Positions 21,728-29,827 of a DNA stretch of 64,000 nucleotides are shown in pieces; positions within the stretch are counted from its first letter, which is position 1; the number at the start of each line of letters is the position of its first letter. The stretch comes from Pectobacterium punjabense. Lineage in GTDB: Bacteria; Pseudomonadota; Gammaproteobacteria; Enterobacterales; Enterobacteriaceae. The notes under the pieces are model-generated. The model worked only from the letters and a program-made list of their open reading frames with translations. It ran no database searches and was not told the DNA's origin. The stretch spans positions 2,728,001-2,792,000 of the forward strand of contig NZ_CP038498.1 of the NCBI RefSeq assembly GCF_012427845.1, in the 5' to 3' direction. The translations under genes were made by a program, and so were the position numbers.

Positions 21728-22858
21728 CTACTGCGCAGGCGAACGGAGTATGAACTGGGTAATTTCGGCGCGTTTCCCTAATCGAACCGGAAAACCGTTC
21801 CATAGACCCGCGCCATTACTGACATACAGATGCATGCCATCGACGTCATAGCTACCGGAGACATAGCCTTCATTCGCCAACTGCGTCACCCAATGCATGC
21901 CTAGTATCTGGCCGCCATGCGTATGGCCGGAGAGCTGTAAATCAGCACCAGCACGCGCATTCTCTTTCGCCCCCGTGGGTCGATGGCTCAGCAGAACGAC
22001 AGCGGTATCCGGCGATATTCCTTCAAGCGCAGCACGAGTATCCGGCAGGCGTTGTTTAAAATCAGCGGCAGTGCGATCGGTGATACCCGCCAGTACAAAC
22101 GCTGCATTATCACGGCTAATCGACACATGTTCGTTGAGCAACATACGTAACCCCAGCGCATTCAGCCGTTGCACCCATTGCGTATATTCCACGTAATACT
22201 CATGGTTACCCACGATGGCAAACACGCCGTGTGGCGCGGTCAGGTTACGCAGCGGCTCCATATCATCGTGACGGGCGCTGACAGTACCATCAGCCAGATC
22301 GCCAGTAATCACCGCCAGGTCGGGCTTAAGCGCGTTGGTTTTTGCCACCACGGCTTCCATCCAGGGGCGCTGCAACAAACGGCTAGCATGTAAATCCGTT
22401 AGCTGCACCAACCGGAAACCATCCAGCGCAGGCGGCAATTGTTTCAACTCGACTTCAACCGTGCGCACTTCAGGCACACGCACCGCTTCCCACACGCCAA
22501 TAGCCGCCAGCCCCATCGCCACAACGGCCATTCCGCCACGCAGCGCCATATTGTTCAGCAGAACCTGTCCAACTGACTGGGATAAAAAGCGCCCCACCAT
22601 GCCGAGAAGATCGGTGGCCAACAGCAGGAATGCAGATATCAGCAGTGCGCTAAAAGCCCATCCCAGCAGCATCAGGACAAACGCGGGCACTTCAGGCGAC
22701 GCCATCGTGCCAAAAAAAGTGCGCGTAATCAGATGATGTTGCGAAACCAGCAGCAATAACACCGCCAGCGTGCGTTTAACAGGCACGCCGACACGTAAGC
22801 GCCAGACCAGACGCCAGATAACATAGAGGGCGATAAGCCCAGTAATGACATGAAACAC
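21728..22858 (-). CDS. Membrane-anchored metallophosphoesterase (YkuE/YaeI-like)
   Basis: Protein of 376 residues with about four N-terminal membrane segments (1-130) followed by a calcineurin-like phosphoesterase domain. All metal-binding motifs are present: LTDLHAS near residue 152, TGDLADG near 185, GNHEYY near 217 and LSGHTHGGQ near 309. Homologues are thought to act on membrane lipids or cell-wall intermediates; the substrate here is unknown. No operon partner is visible. Confidence 0.85.
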   Translation of the reverse strand: MFHVITGLIALYVIWRLVWRLRVGVPVKRTLAVLLLLVSQHHLITRTFFGTMASPEVPAFVLMLLGWAFSALLISAFLLLATDLLGMVGRFLSQSVGQVLLNNMALRGGMAVVAMGLAAIGVWEAVRVPEVRTVEVELKQLPPALDGFRLVQLTDLHASRLLQRPWMEAVVAKTNALKPDLAVITGDLADGTVSARHDDMEPLRNLTAPHGVFAIVGNHEYYVEYTQWVQRLNALGLRMLLNEHVSISRDNAAFVLAGITDRTAADFKQRLPDTRAALEGISPDTAVVLLSHRPTGAKENARAGADLQLSGHTHGGQILGMHWVTQLANEGYVSGSYDVDGMHLYVSNGAGLWNGFPVRLGKRAEITQFILRSPAQ

Positions 22859-22936
22859 GGATGTTTTTCTCTCTTAATTGGTGCGCCGATATGGTCGCGC
22901 TGACGTGATATCCCACAGCACGTTTTATAGTGATCG

Positions 22937-22981
22937 CAATATATTGTGTCAAACCGTTTACAGCGAGGTTCACATATTGTG
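22937..22981. promoter_or_regulatory. Repeated ATATTGTG motifs before the DeoR-type gene
   Basis: ATATTGTG occurs at 22941-22948 and 22974-22981, 33 bp apart (about three helical turns); the first copy is part of the palindrome CAATATATTG (22937-22946). The pair lies 130 bases before the deoR-type start and could be its autoregulatory operator. Confidence 0.35.
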
Positions 22982-23111
22982 GATCTACGTGGTAGAGGTG
23001 TTGTGTTGCCAAAGGGGGCGGATTAACATGACGCGATTCTATTCGGTATATAAAGCAAAACCGGCTATCTGGCAGCAGGTTGTGCATGATATTGATTAAC
23101 CAAGGACATTT

Positions 23112-23885
23112 ATGTTCGATTACACCGACTTTCCCGAACAACGGCAGGCCAAAATCAGGCAGATCCTCTGTGAGGAAGGCAAAGTCGTTTGCACACAGCT
23201 CTCACGCGAGTTAAATGTATCTGAGCACACCATACGGCGCGATCTGAAAGAGCTGGCACAGTCCGGTGCCTGCAAGCGCGTCTACGGCGGTGCCGTCATC
23301 ATGCCGCCAGAGGCTATCGATTTTGCCAGTCGGGCAACCATCGACGCAGCTCAAAAAGATCGCATTGCTCAGGCCGTTATCCCGCTGATAAAACCTAACA
23401 GCTGCGTCTTCTTTGACACTGGCACCACTAATCTGGCAGTGGCGAAACAACTTCCACTGGGGCTAAAATTTACCGCCGTGTGCAATTCGCCCATTATCGC
23501 GACAGAATTACTACGGCATCAGGATGTGGAAGTGATTTTTCTTGGCGGAAGAATCCATAAAGAGGTCGGTGGCGCAATTGGGATCGATACGCTCAGGCAG
23601 TTAGAGAAGATGTATTTCGATCAATGCCTGTTAGGAGGCTGTGCATTTGACGCCAATGAAGGCCTGACCGTTTTTGAATATGACGATGCTGAATTCAAAA
23701 AATGTCTGGTCACCCGCAGCAGCGAGGTTATCGTGGCTTTGACCGCCAATAAGATCTCCGCTTTGGCTCGTTATAGCGTGGCTGCATGTGATGAAATCAC
23801 CACGCTGGTGACCGATGATGAAATCTCACCTGCCTGCCAGAGCGCATTAAGCGAAAAAAATCTGGAACTGATTGTTGCCCGATAA
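23112..23885 (+). CDS. DeoR-family transcriptional regulator
   Basis: Repressor of 257 residues of the DeoR/GlpR group, which usually senses sugar phosphates. The N-terminal helix-turn-helix is RQAKIRQILCEEGKVVC to VSEHTIRRDLKELAQSG (about 10-57), followed by the DeoR C-terminal sensor domain with FFDTGTTNLAVAKQL near residue 100 and CLLGGCAFDANEGLTVFE near 176. It is convergent with a HAD phosphatase gene that could belong to the same sugar-phosphate response. Confidence 0.88.
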   Translation: MFDYTDFPEQRQAKIRQILCEEGKVVCTQLSRELNVSEHTIRRDLKELAQSGACKRVYGGAVIMPPEAIDFASRATIDAAQKDRIAQAVIPLIKPNSCVFFDTGTTNLAVAKQLPLGLKFTAVCNSPIIATELLRHQDVEVIFLGGRIHKEVGGAIGIDTLRQLEKMYFDQCLLGGCAFDANEGLTVFEYDDAEFKKCLVTRSSEVIVALTANKISALARYSVAACDEITTLVTDDEISPACQSALSEKNLELIVAR

Positions 23886-23932
23886 TGCGACGGTAGCCCC
23901 AGCGGCTGCCGGTTTGCCTCATGCCGTTCACT

Positions 23933-24724
23933 TTATGAAAGCAGCAGCTTTATCGTTTTCAGTACCCCATCGTCATCATTGCTCTGGGCAATAAAATTCG
24001 CCGCCGCTTTGGTTTCCTCAAACGCATTGCGCATCGCAAAGCTGTAAGCCCCGCGGCTCATTAGCTCAATATCATTGAGCCCGTCGCCGAACACCATCGT
24101 TTCCTCTGCCGTAATCGCCAATTTCTCTTGAAGGATGTCTACGGTGTGCCCTTTGTGTACGCCGACATCAGCAATGTCGATCCAAGACGCTTCAGAGACC
24201 ACAATATAGGCATGATCGTGAAACGCATCAAGGTACTTCGCCGTCTCGTGGCAGTGGCCTTCTGGGTCATAAACCGTGATTTTCACAAAGTCATCGGTCA
24301 CGGCAGCAAAGCTGGAGATCAGCGTCACATTGGTGTACGACTTTTTCACCTTTTCCAGTAAGGCAGGATCGATCGTTTCCTTCACCATCGCACCGTGTGG
24401 CGTACAACCGATGACTACGTGCCGATCGTCTACGCTTTCCAGCACGCCAATCAGGCTCAAGGCAAGACGGTTTTTAATAAGTGACTGGTAAACGTACTCT
24501 CCCTGATACTTGATGCGTGTCGCGCTGTCTCCCAGAATCCAGATATCTTTCGCATCATCGCCAAAAAGCGCTTCGACCCGCTCACACTGCTTGCCTGTGC
24601 AGACAGCAAACCGCACGCCTTTCTCTTTCATTAGCGCATAAACGTCGGCAAACAAGGCTCTGTTGTAATCGCCATCGCTGTGAAGAAACGTGCCGTCCAG
24701 ATCGGTAATTACCAACTTGATCAT
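23933..24724 (-). CDS. HAD-superfamily Cof-type sugar-phosphate phosphatase
   Basis: Cytoplasmic phosphatase of 263 residues. Motif I ITDLDGTFLHSDG (residues 6-18) with nucleophile Asp, motif II CTGKQ, motif III lysine near 194 (GVHKGHTVDIL) and motif IV VFGDGLNDIELM near 211 are all present, with the C2 cap of the Cof subfamily between them. The substrate cannot be told from sequence; relatives dephosphorylate sugar phosphates, FMN or pyridoxal phosphate. SD GGGGAG lies before the ATG. Confidence 0.87.
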   Translation of the reverse strand: MIKLVITDLDGTFLHSDGDYNRALFADVYALMKEKGVRFAVCTGKQCERVEALFGDDAKDIWILGDSATRIKYQGEYVYQSLIKNRLALSLIGVLESVDDRHVVIGCTPHGAMVKETIDPALLEKVKKSYTNVTLISSFAAVTDDFVKITVYDPEGHCHETAKYLDAFHDHAYIVVSEASWIDIADVGVHKGHTVDILQEKLAITAEETMVFGDGLNDIELMSRGAYSFAMRNAFEETKAAANFIAQSNDDDGVLKTIKLLLS

Positions 24725-25018
24725 TCCACTCCCCTTTCAGATTGTACGTACACAGATAGCCGCGTTTCAGGCTGGGAACAGCCCATCTGAACAACTTTTG
24801 CGCGGTGTGTTAGATGACTGACATGGCGATTTAACAGCAATGCTCGATATAGCTCGGTAATATATTCACTACGGATAACGAGCAACAAACATACAGTAAA
24901 GATTAATTTATGCCGGATTTATTGAAATTTTACGCGAAATTCAGCATAGCATTTATTGGTAATTCGCAACAAGAAGCAAAATCAATCAATAGTGAGCACA
25001 AAAAGAAAGGATCAGTAA

Positions 25019-25095
25019 CAGAGCCACGATAGTGATGGCTCTGCCACACGCCAAATGTTAAAGCGGAGTTTACGCTGAGCGAAACTCGCGCTCAG
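25019..25095. other. Gene-free stretch 24725-25140 with two hairpins
   Basis: This 416-base AT-rich gap holds no supportable gene. Two inverted repeats stand out: CAGAGCCA / TGGCTCTG (25019-25043) and CTGAGCG / CGCTCAG (25075-25095); the second overlaps an alternative pairing GAGTTT / AAACTC. On the minus strand they follow gdx and may end its transcript, though T runs are poor. Confidence 0.45.
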
Positions 25096-25140
25096 ATGAA
25101 CCTGACGTTTAAATGCAATACGTTATTCAGAAAATTCACG

Positions 25141-25455
25141 CTATGAAGACAGCTTCATCAGAATCAGGCCGCTGACGATCAACAACGCAGCGATAATTCT
25201 CATCACACTCGCAGGTTCATCGAGGAATACTAATCCCACAACAAACGCGCCTACTGCACCAATTCCTGTCCAGATGGTGTAGGCCGTGCCCAAAGGGAGG
25301 GATTTCATCGCCATTGATAACAGCGCGAAGCTAATAATCATGGCAACGATCGTGACAACTGACGCGCCCATTTTCGTGAATCCATCAGAAAGCTTCATGC
25401 TGTAAGACCAGACAATCTCAAATAGACCAGCAAGCGCTAATAGAAACCAGGCCAT
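25141..25455 (-). CDS. sugE: Guanidinium exporter Gdx (SugE), SMR family
   Basis: Small multidrug resistance protein of 104 residues with four membrane helices. The functional glutamate lies in helix 1 (LAGLFEIVWSYSMK, Glu13) and the conserved PLGTAYTIWTGIGAVG block is in helix 3. The Gdx/SugE subtype exports guanidinium in exchange for protons from dual-topology dimers. A guanidine-II riboswitch directly upstream supports this. SD AAGGAG is 8 bases before the ATG. Confidence 0.95.
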   Translation of the reverse strand: MAWFLLALAGLFEIVWSYSMKLSDGFTKMGASVVTIVAMIISFALLSMAMKSLPLGTAYTIWTGIGAVGAFVVGLVFLDEPASVMRIIAALLIVSGLILMKLSS

Positions 25456-25482
25456 ACCCAGTGCTCCTTAAACATCGAATAA

Positions 25483-25525
25483 GGGTCGTCCCGTGAGTCC
25501 TTTTCGCGTCAGGGGCCGTCCCCTG
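25483..25525 (-). ncRNA. Guanidine-II (mini-ykkC) riboswitch
   Basis: Two small hairpins with the diagnostic ACGR loops on the minus strand: CAGGGG-ACGG-CCCCTG (25525-25510) and GGG-ACGA-CCC (25492-25483), separated by 17 bases and followed within 12 bases by the gdx ribosome site. The two loops bind guanidine and dock on each other; position next to the ribosome site suggests translational control. Confidence 0.93.
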
Positions 25526-25796
25526 TCAGGATGATGTACCGCGATACGATAGCGTCGCGCTATCAGGGAGTAAAGCCTTGGCACAAACGGTACGCCAATC
25601 AGCCAAAGTGATATATTTTGCTGACACAGCGGTTTCACTCGACGAATTAGGCTAAACATTCGGCACTTGAAAGAAGATGATAAACAAAGCGCTTGCCACC
25701 AGCCACAGAGCCGTCCATAATAGCGCCCATTCCAAACGCTGGAATGAAGAAAAGCATTCTAATCAAAACGTTACTGATTAAAATGTTATCTCCTGT

Positions 25797-25873
25797 ACGA
25801 CCGTAGCTCAGTTGGTTAGAGCACCACCTTGACATGGTGGGGGTCGGTGGTTCGAGTCCACTCGGTCGTACCA
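25797..25873 (+). tRNA. valW: tRNA-Val (GAC), valW-like
   Basis: A 77-base cloverleaf with acceptor stem ACGACCG / CGGTCGT, the same anticodon arm as the first copy (GAC), T-loop TTCGAGT, discriminator A and CCA. From the D-stem to the T-arm it is identical to the 5145 gene over 43 bases, then 13 more after one mismatch. E. coli valW has GCGTCCG / CGGACGC, so pairs 1-72 and 4-69 differ here (A-U in both). Confidence 0.96.
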
Positions 25874-26239
25874 ATTCATGTTCTGTAAATATTATTCTAC
25901 GCCCGTAGGCTAATGGATGTGAATTGAATTTCCCCTACTCGCGTCTTGTTAAATCATCAAAATAAACTCAATATTTTCACCTATTTTCTCTACTGATTGA
26001 TTCGGGTTCAGATTATTTCGACTAACCAGTACAAGTGAGAACCCAAACGCAGCCCTGTGTCTAATCAGGCGCGTCAAAGGACTATTCATAAAAAATGCAC
26101 CTTAATCAGTTGAGTCTTCAACTTTTGGGGTGCAGTTCAAAAAGCGGCGTTTTCAACTGAAGTGGTTTACGCACTGGACATCGTATTGCCCTTTTATTTT
26201 ATAACGACAATCAAGAACTGTGATTAATCTTTTAACTCG
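25874..26239. other. Gene-free AT-rich stretch after tRNA-Val
   Basis: I see no gene in these 366 bases. A 16-base hairpin AGTTGA-GTCT-TCAACT followed by TTTT (26108-26127) is the only clear structure and could terminate tRNA transcription. The sequence is AT-rich compared with flanking backbone. No repeat of the tRNA 3' end was recognised nearby. Confidence 0.4.
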
Positions 26240-26890
26240 TCACCCCATAACCTCACTAAATGCCACCCAATAAAGACGTATCGAAAATCCGAGAAGCAAT
26301 AGCCCCATGAGACGTTCAAACCAATGCCCGATACGCCAAAATCTCTGGCGCATGCTCTCATTGGCAAATATCAAGCTAACCAGTACAAACCAACTTGCAT
26401 TGACAAGGCACATCCAGCCGCCATAAAGCACCTGAATGCGCAAGGGCGTAGATGCACTGACCACAGTGGTAAATACGGCCAGAAAAAACAAGGTTGCTTT
26501 TGGATTAGTGGCATTTGTCAGGAACCCCAACATAAAAGACTCACGAAAACTCTTGGTTCCAGTTTCAGTATCTGGAGACGGTTCTTGCGTTTGTTGGCCC
26601 GCCTGCCGGATGAAAGCAACACCGAGGTAAAATAAATAGCTAGCACCGACCAACTCGGCGGTAAGCAGCAGCCAAGGTGTGGCATGCATCAATGCCCCCA
26701 TACCCAACAAGGTATAGATGACATGTACCGAGATGCCCGCACCGATACCGATTGCGGTCGCCATTCCAGCTTGATGACCATAACGTATGCTCTGACGGAT
26801 TGTCACAGCGAAATCAGGGCCTGGAGCGACAACAGCAAGAAAGTGTATGGCAGCAAGCGAAAGAAATTCCCCCAGGTAGTTAAATGCCAT
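26240..26890 (-). CDS. LysE/RhtB-family amino-acid exporter
   Basis: Inner-membrane exporter of 216 residues with six hydrophobic segments. The family motif AVVAPGPDFAVTIRQSIRYGHQAG (about residues 19-42) and the LGFLTNATNPKATLFFLAVF block near 129 are present. Members export lysine, homoserine, threonine or derivatives. The gene begins one base after the stop of the 2OG-oxygenase gene, with GGAG inside that gene's last codons, so the two are translationally coupled; this suggests that the exporter removes the oxygenase product. Confidence 0.88.
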   Translation of the reverse strand: MAFNYLGEFLSLAAIHFLAVVAPGPDFAVTIRQSIRYGHQAGMATAIGIGAGISVHVIYTLLGMGALMHATPWLLLTAELVGASYLFYLGVAFIRQAGQQTQEPSPDTETGTKSFRESFMLGFLTNATNPKATLFFLAVFTTVVSASTPLRIQVLYGGWMCLVNASWFVLVSLIFANESMRQRFWRIGHWFERLMGLLLLGFSIRLYWVAFSEVMG

Positions 26891-26891
26891 C

Positions 26892-27662
26892 TCAGCTCCA
26901 GAAAGTTAGCGGCATTGCAGGACCACGGTAGCCGACAAAGCACGACAAGCTGAGGCGAATACTATCGGTACCAGGCGTGACCGCATGCATGCGGCGTGAG
27001 TTAAAAAGAATAAGGTCGCCTGCTTGAGGGCATATCTCCAACGTAGCGTCACCCAAGATTGCGGGTTCAATGCCATAGCTATCGCCACGCAATTCGTCAA
27101 AAGCTTCTGGAGATAGCGGTTGATCCCATATCTGCAAAGATCCGCCTTCACTAGGCATGGATAAGTAGACATTTGCAGCCATCTGTGCCTGAAGGCTATG
27201 CGCTTGAAAACTGTCTGGCGCATCCTTGGCAAAGATGTCGTGGTGCGCCAAGAATGTCACCCCAGGATTGACGACACGTGACAGTCCAACATACATCTTA
27301 CGCCCATACAATGTCTCAAGTTGGGCACCTGCCGGCCACACTTCATCCAACATACACCTGAGCAAATCAATCGGCGATACATAAGGAGTGCAGCGTTTTC
27401 TCAATTCATCAATGTTGTCAAAGGCATTTTCAAAGTAATTCGCCATCAGCGGCGGCTGATTGTCTGCCTCATAAAAAGCCATTCCAATTCTGCCGATACT
27501 CGGGGCGTTCAGATACTTTTGAAATCCATACCCCATAATTTGCTCAGAGAGTTTCTCGGCAACGTTTTCAGCGATGAAATTTCTTACACAGATTGCTAAG
27601 ACATCCTCGCGCACAAGCCTCTCGATCGCACCACACTCCAAGCGCTCAAGCTCTATTAACAT
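26892..27662 (-). CDS. 2-oxoglutarate/Fe(II)-dependent oxygenase
   Basis: Cytoplasmic dioxygenase of 256 residues. The iron-binding facial triad is visible as H-x-D in FLAHHDIF (near residue 140) and the distal His in NSRRMHAVTPG (near 226), followed by the 2-oxoglutarate-binding Arg in SIRLSLSCF. The surrounding double-stranded beta-helix pattern is typical (YLSMPSEGGSLQIWD). Relatives hydroxylate free amino acids or peptides; I cannot name the substrate. It lies between an AlaX-type editing gene (63 bases upstream) and a LysE exporter. Confidence 0.82.
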   Translation of the reverse strand: MLIELERLECGAIERLVREDVLAICVRNFIAENVAEKLSEQIMGYGFQKYLNAPSIGRIGMAFYEADNQPPLMANYFENAFDNIDELRKRCTPYVSPIDLLRCMLDEVWPAGAQLETLYGRKMYVGLSRVVNPGVTFLAHHDIFAKDAPDSFQAHSLQAQMAANVYLSMPSEGGSLQIWDQPLSPEAFDELRGDSYGIEPAILGDATLEICPQAGDLILFNSRRMHAVTPGTDSIRLSLSCFVGYRGPAMPLTFWS

Positions 27663-27725
27663 ATCTCATCCTTTTCCTTTTGATCATACTTCCTTCAGCC
27701 AGAGAACCAGATTATTGATGGCAAT

Positions 27726-28388
27726 CTAAGCGCTTATCCCATTCGAGTTTTCTGCATCTTTAACGTGATATTGAATAATCAATTGGCCTTTCTTCGAATT
27801 AACTGACAGTATTTGCAGGCCTTGTAACTCCGCTGTTGCCGTAACATGCGTACCGCCACAGCCGTAAGGTTTCAGATCACCAAAACCCACTTGCCGGTAT
27901 TGTTGTTCGCTGATTTGAACCTTACATGGCAAATTACGCGCAATCATTTCATCGCAATGACGCTGGACAATTTGCATATCGACTGCTTTAGCGTCGTCGA
28001 GGGGCTTGAAGACAACACGAGCTTCGTCCGGCCAGTGGTGAGCTTTCACTGGTTGCCAAGCCAAAGATTCCAGAGCATGGCCGATAAGATGACCTGCTGA
28101 ATGCAGTCTGGAGTGGTGCCTTCTCCGAGCTGGATCAATTCTGGCCAACGCGAGCCCTAGAGCAACCCTCTGTTGGGTGTAATGGATGATCTCACCATCG
28201 ACGATTTCCACACCAAAAACATCTGCATCTCCAATCTTGCCAATGTCTGCTGGTTGCCCTCCGCCTTGCGGGTGAAAAGGTGTGGCGTCTAAGAGCAAAC
28301 CATAGCGACCGTCAGCACATTGCTTACACTCCAGAACGTCAACTTCCGCCTCTGTTATGTCACTTTTCCAATACAACTTTCGCGTCAT
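27726..28388 (-). CDS. Stand-alone AlaX-type tRNA-editing protein
   Basis: Trans-editing deacylase of 220 residues related to the editing domain of alanyl-tRNA synthetase. The zinc-binding residues are complete: HSAGH near residue 95 (HxxxH) and CGGTH near 176 (CxxxH), with the N-terminal FHPQGGGQPAD strand. Such proteins hydrolyse mischarged Ser- or Gly-tRNA(Ala) or related errors. As first gene of an operon with an amino-acid-type oxygenase and an exporter, it may guard translation against a non-standard amino acid made here (inference). Divergent from lysR. Confidence 0.88.
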   Translation of the reverse strand: MTRKLYWKSDITEAEVDVLECKQCADGRYGLLLDATPFHPQGGGQPADIGKIGDADVFGVEIVDGEIIHYTQQRVALGLALARIDPARRRHHSRLHSAGHLIGHALESLAWQPVKAHHWPDEARVVFKPLDDAKAVDMQIVQRHCDEMIARNLPCKVQISEQQYRQVGFGDLKPYGCGGTHVTATAELQGLQILSVNSKKGQLIIQYHVKDAENSNGISA

Positions 28389-28473
28389 ATGGTTATTCCT
28401 TTAAATAAAACCCGATTGTATTTATATGCTTTGAATGACACAATCCGCCGTAAAATCAAATAATTTTTGCCTC

Positions 28474-29460
28474 ATGAGCACAAATCAAATGATCGCCCTG
28501 ATGGGTGAAATGGCAGTCTTCGTCAAAGTGGTCGAAACAGGCAGTTTTTCCGAGACAGCTCGCCAGTTGGGTGCGACTCCCTCAGCGATCAGTCGTTCTG
28601 TCGCTCGCCTGGAAAAAGCGCTGGGCACACGTCTCTTGCAGCGCACGACGCGTAAATTACGGCTAAGCGAAAACGGGCATGAGGTCCATGCCCGCTGTGT
28701 CGATATGGTCAACGCCGCACAAGCGGTGATGGCCATTTCTGGGCAAATCAATTCCGAGCCACAGGGGCTGCTTCGGGTTAGCGTTCCGAAAGCTGTGGGG
28801 CGTTTCGTGATCCATCCACATATCGCAGACTTCCTGGCTCGCTATCCCAAGATTAACGTGCAACTACAACTAGATGACCGCTACGTGGATTTGATCGACG
28901 AACATGTAGATTTAGCTATTCGTATTACGGATCGCCCATCTCCTGGATTAATGGGGAGGCGGTTAATTGACATCAGCCACATGATTTGCGCAACGCCTGA
29001 GTACCTGTCTCGCTACGGAACGCCTTCCCATCCCCATGATTTAAAAACACACAACTGCATCTTTTTGGGCGAAGAGCCAGGCGATTCCAGATGGAAATTC
29101 CAACGCAATGGAAAATCTGTGCGTATCAAAGTGCATGGACGCTATGCAGTGAATCACACAGGAGCGAGACTTGATGCAGTGCTAAGCCACCTAGGAATTG
29201 GCAGTTTGCCGTATTTCACGGCACGGTATGCGCTGCAACAAGGTCAGATCGTGCAAGTGCTTCGCGATTGGGAGTTCGAGACTAACTACTGTGGTGCGGC
29301 CTGGGTGCTCTATCCACCAACGCGGCATCTGGCTCCAAAGCTTAGTGCATTCATCAGCTTTATGGCCGAACGCCTAGACCAGGAGCCAACCCTGGATCAG
29401 CCCAGCAAATCGACACAGCCCCAGATACCACCGTACGAATCGCCAGAAGCAGCAAGGTAG
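28474..29460 (+). CDS. LysR-family transcriptional regulator
   Basis: Activator or repressor with N-terminal winged helix (FVKVVETGSFSETARQLGATPSAISRSVARLEKALG, split over about residues 15-50) and a C-terminal PBP-like effector domain. I take the ATG at 28474 as start (328 residues); 28435 is a longer option and 28489 a shorter one, and none has a strong ribosome site. It is divergent from the alaX/oxygenase/exporter operon, with only about 85 bases between, so it probably controls that operon. The subgroup resembles the LysR proteins that repress neighbouring oxidoreductases. Confidence 0.85.
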   Translation: MSTNQMIALMGEMAVFVKVVETGSFSETARQLGATPSAISRSVARLEKALGTRLLQRTTRKLRLSENGHEVHARCVDMVNAAQAVMAISGQINSEPQGLLRVSVPKAVGRFVIHPHIADFLARYPKINVQLQLDDRYVDLIDEHVDLAIRITDRPSPGLMGRRLIDISHMICATPEYLSRYGTPSHPHDLKTHNCIFLGEEPGDSRWKFQRNGKSVRIKVHGRYAVNHTGARLDAVLSHLGIGSLPYFTARYALQQGQIVQVLRDWEFETNYCGAAWVLYPPTRHLAPKLSAFISFMAERLDQEPTLDQPSKSTQPQIPPYESPEAAR

Positions 29461-29508
29461 CATCGGCTGAATGGGCTTGGAGACAACACTGGACACCAAT
29501 ACCTTGTA

Positions 29509-29721
29509 TTGTTCCAACGCCTTTCGATACAGCCCGCCATCACGTTCTCGATAGCCGTCTATCTCTTTGGGATGGGTCATTCTCAGGAGATCTGGCTAGC
29601 CACTGCGGTAGCCATGGCCGCTCAGCCAATTGGCGCTGGTGTGCCTGTTTTTGCCAGGAAGTATAACTATCAGCCGGATAGGATCGCGTTATCGATCATC
29701 GCCTCGCTACTGCTCTCGTCA
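29509..29721 (+). pseudogene. Possible fragment of an AEC-family transporter
   Basis: About 70 codons read like the C-terminal third of an auxin-efflux-carrier-type permease: SIQPAITFSIAVYLFGMGHS, then AVAMAAQPIGAGVPVFARKY and ALSIIASLLLSS. No start, no N-terminal two thirds and no matching end are present, so this would be a remnant. The frame runs on to 29826 without further resemblance. Assignment is from memory of the family and is uncertain. Confidence 0.45.
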
Positions 29722-29768
29722 CGATCCCTATATAGTGAGTCTTTTCCCTCCTTCGTGAATAAGCGTCC

Positions 29769-29800
29769 GGGCTTCTGGAAGCAATTCGGAAGCCCTATTT
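29769..29800. terminator. Hairpin downstream of narP
   Basis: A 7-bp inverted repeat GGGCTTC / GAAGCCC (13-base loop) followed by TATTT lies between the transporter remnant and the 3' end of narP. Confidence 0.4.
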
Positions 29801-29827
29801 ACCACGCCTGTTTAACGTGCAGGTAGG

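Noticed and set aside
22878..23099. ORF of 73 codons before the DeoR-type gene
   Set aside because: Spans the promoter region and putative operator, no ribosome site, no recognisable protein features.
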